Positions 15,191 to 16,267 of a DNA stretch of 16,267 nucleotides are shown piece by piece (the stretch's first letter is position 1; every line of letters starts with the position of its first letter). Source of the stretch: Veillonellaceae bacterium (lineage in GTDB: Bacteria > Bacillota_C > Negativicutes > Veillonellales > Veillonellaceae); assembly GCA_902834965.1 (NCBI GenBank), contig CADFKY010000018.1, positions 1 to 16,267 of the forward strand, read 5' to 3'. The notes under the pieces were generated by a model. The model was not told the origin of the DNA, did not search any database, and saw only the letters and a program-made list of their open reading frames with translations. The position numbers were made by a program, and so were the translations under genes.

Positions 15191-15434
15191 TAGACTAAAT
15201 ATAATACTTTTAACTGGTAGTATCTCATTAATCATATATAGTTAGACTAAACATAATTCTTTTAACTGGTAGTATCTCATTAACCATATGTAGTTAGACT
15301 AAACATAATTCTTTTAACTGGTAGTATCTCATTAATCATATGTAGTTAGACTAAACATAATACTTTTAACTGGTAGTATCTCGCTAACCATATATATTTA
15401 GACTAAGTATAGTACATTTTACTGATAGAGTTAA
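15191..15434. repeat. Four tandem 52-bp units plus a degenerate fifth
   Basis: Units start at 15191, 15243, 15295 and 15347, each beginning TAGACTAAA and holding TTTTAACTGGTAGTATCTC. Units 2 and 3 differ by one base; units 1 and 4 differ from them by a handful. A fifth, decayed copy (15399-15434, with TACTGATAG for AACTGGTAG) runs up to the stop codon of the minus-strand gene. On the minus strand units 1 and 4 can form small hairpins (ATACT with AGTAT). Confidence 0.92.
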
Positions 15435-16267
15435 TTAAAATAAATCTTCTTCAAGAGTTGTTGTTTTGCTTAGTTCTTCTTCAATATAGCCAACTTCATC
15501 AGTGGCTTCATCTTCGTCACGTGTGTCAATATAGATACTAATAAGCGCTAGTCCGCCTTCTTCATTGAGGGTTGCAATGGCACTCATAGGACCATAGGTT
15601 AAAATAAGGCCATCTTCTTCATCGCGAATGATATGAGGTACCGCATCAAAGTGTTGGTTCATGAGCTGATCAAAGTAATCTTCTACATCAAGGCCACTTT
15701 CAAGGGTGATGGATTCAGCATCGCCTTTTTGGAATACAACACGTGTGTCTTCATCGATGTACTGATAAAAATCATCCACATCGACATTCGCTGTTTCAAG
15801 CCACATGCTGAGGGCTGTAATCCAATCCTTTACCGTAGTTGGTGCAGAAATAAAAGCATACTCGCTTTCATCATCGCCAAAATGAAGATCATCATACTCA
15901 ATACTATAGTTTTCCTGACTAGATACAATGCGGTCTACGAGCCCCTCATCATTTACATCTACAAAAATCATGTACACATAGTTATCGCCGCTTTCATAAG
16001 AAACAGTCAAACCATGACGGCCTTCATGGAATAGCGCATCCTCCTCGTACACATCGGTAATATGCATCACCTTGCACGTAACAGGCACATTATCTGCCTT
16101 AATAGACTCAGTCATAGAGGATAAAAACTCAATACTTTCATTACGATTGCGGCCAATAATACCACGCCCTGTGGACATGTATTCGCAATCCTCGGCTAGA
16201 ATATTTTCAATGCCGTGAATATCTGCGGATTCAAGAATAGATTTTATCAATAAAAGAGCTTGTATTT
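15435..16267 (-). CDS. Acidic protein with two NTF2/SnoaL-like halves, 5' end beyond the window
   Basis: The reading frame is open to the right edge, and the first candidate start in it (TTG at 16250) has no ribosome site, so the true start is probably outside. At least 271 residues are visible. The first half (to about 120) resembles an NTF2/SnoaL-like fold: a helix, AEDCEYMSTGRGIIGRNR, a second helix and paired strands ending HGLTVSYESGDNYVYMIFVD. The second half (about 138-245) repeats the plan: a helix, DDFYQYIDEDTRVVFQKGDA, a helix, then GLILTYGPMSAIATLNEEGG and ISIYID. This suggests an internal duplication. The chain is very rich in Asp and Glu, with an acidic C-terminal tail. No catalytic residues or signal peptide are visible; function is unknown. 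It converges on the APC permease across the repeat cluster. Confidence 0.75.
   Translation of the reverse strand, partial: IQALLLIKSILESADIHGIENILAEDCEYMSTGRGIIGRNRNESIEFLSSMTESIKADNVPVTCKVMHITDVYEEDALFHEGRHGLTVSYESGDNYVYMIFVDVNDEGLVDRIVSSQENYSIEYDDLHFGDDESEYAFISAPTTVKDWITALSMWLETANVDVDDFYQYIDEDTRVVFQKGDAESITLESGLDVEDYFDQLMNQHFDAVPHIIRDEEDGLILTYGPMSAIATLNEEGGLALISIYIDTRDEDEATDEVGYIEEELSKTTTLEEDLF

Noticed and set aside
15003..15434. CRISPR array
   Set aside because: The 52-base units are conserved along their whole length, with no unique spacers, some copies are inverted, and there are no cas genes.
15003..15434. Plasmid-type iteron origin
   Set aside because: Unit length of 52 bases, mixed orientations and the absence of a replication initiator gene do not fit iteron origins.

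Overview
The window looks like a chromosomal segment of a low-GC member of the Negativicutes, most likely Veillonella or a close relative. This rests on inference: AT-rich DNA with strong AGGAGG-type ribosome sites, an anaerobic (cobalt-early) cobalamin operon, a YajQ-family protein, a SpoVB-like flippase, and Sec-exported WG-repeat and uncharacterised envelope proteins of a kind common in diderm Firmicutes. No 16S or other phylogenetic marker is present to prove it. I see no IS element, prophage, tRNA, rRNA or CRISPR array.

Layout. Positions 1-2841 (minus strand) carry a tightly packed corrin-ring operon read cbiD > cbiE > cbiT > cbiF. The genes overlap or nearly abut, and cbiF runs off the left edge. 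Upstream lie yajQ (2913-3407), an exported protein with a predicted beta-rich C-terminal domain (3722-4438) and an exported WG-repeat protein (4603-6207), all on the minus strand. The direction then switches. From 6413 the plus strand carries an RluA-type pseudouridine synthase that appears leaderless, then class II fructose-bisphosphate aldolase (fba), followed after 3 bases by a SpoVB/MurJ-like flippase. That unit ends in a perfect 34-base palindromic terminator. The minus strand resumes with an exported protein of unknown family (10130-11515) and an AEC-family permease (11641-12678) with its own strong terminator. Divergent from the permease are a peptidase C26 (gamma-glutamyl hydrolase-like) gene and an APC amino-acid permease, which look like a two-gene operon. 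A cluster of inverted and tandem repeats (15003-15434) separates them from a converging acidic protein with two NTF2-like halves (15435 to the right edge).

How the parts work together. The cbi genes perform consecutive C-methylations and the decarboxylation of the corrin ring. The aldolase serves glycolysis and gluconeogenesis. The C26 hydrolase/APC permease pair probably imports and hydrolyses a gamma-glutamyl or amino-acid-like nutrient. The rest are housekeeping or envelope genes.

The most unusual part is the intergenic repeat cluster at 15003-15434. It has eight exact copies of a 9-base core arranged as a near-symmetric inverted array around a structured 90-base element, including four 52-base tandem units that reach the stop codon of the next gene. 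No known repeat family was recognised.
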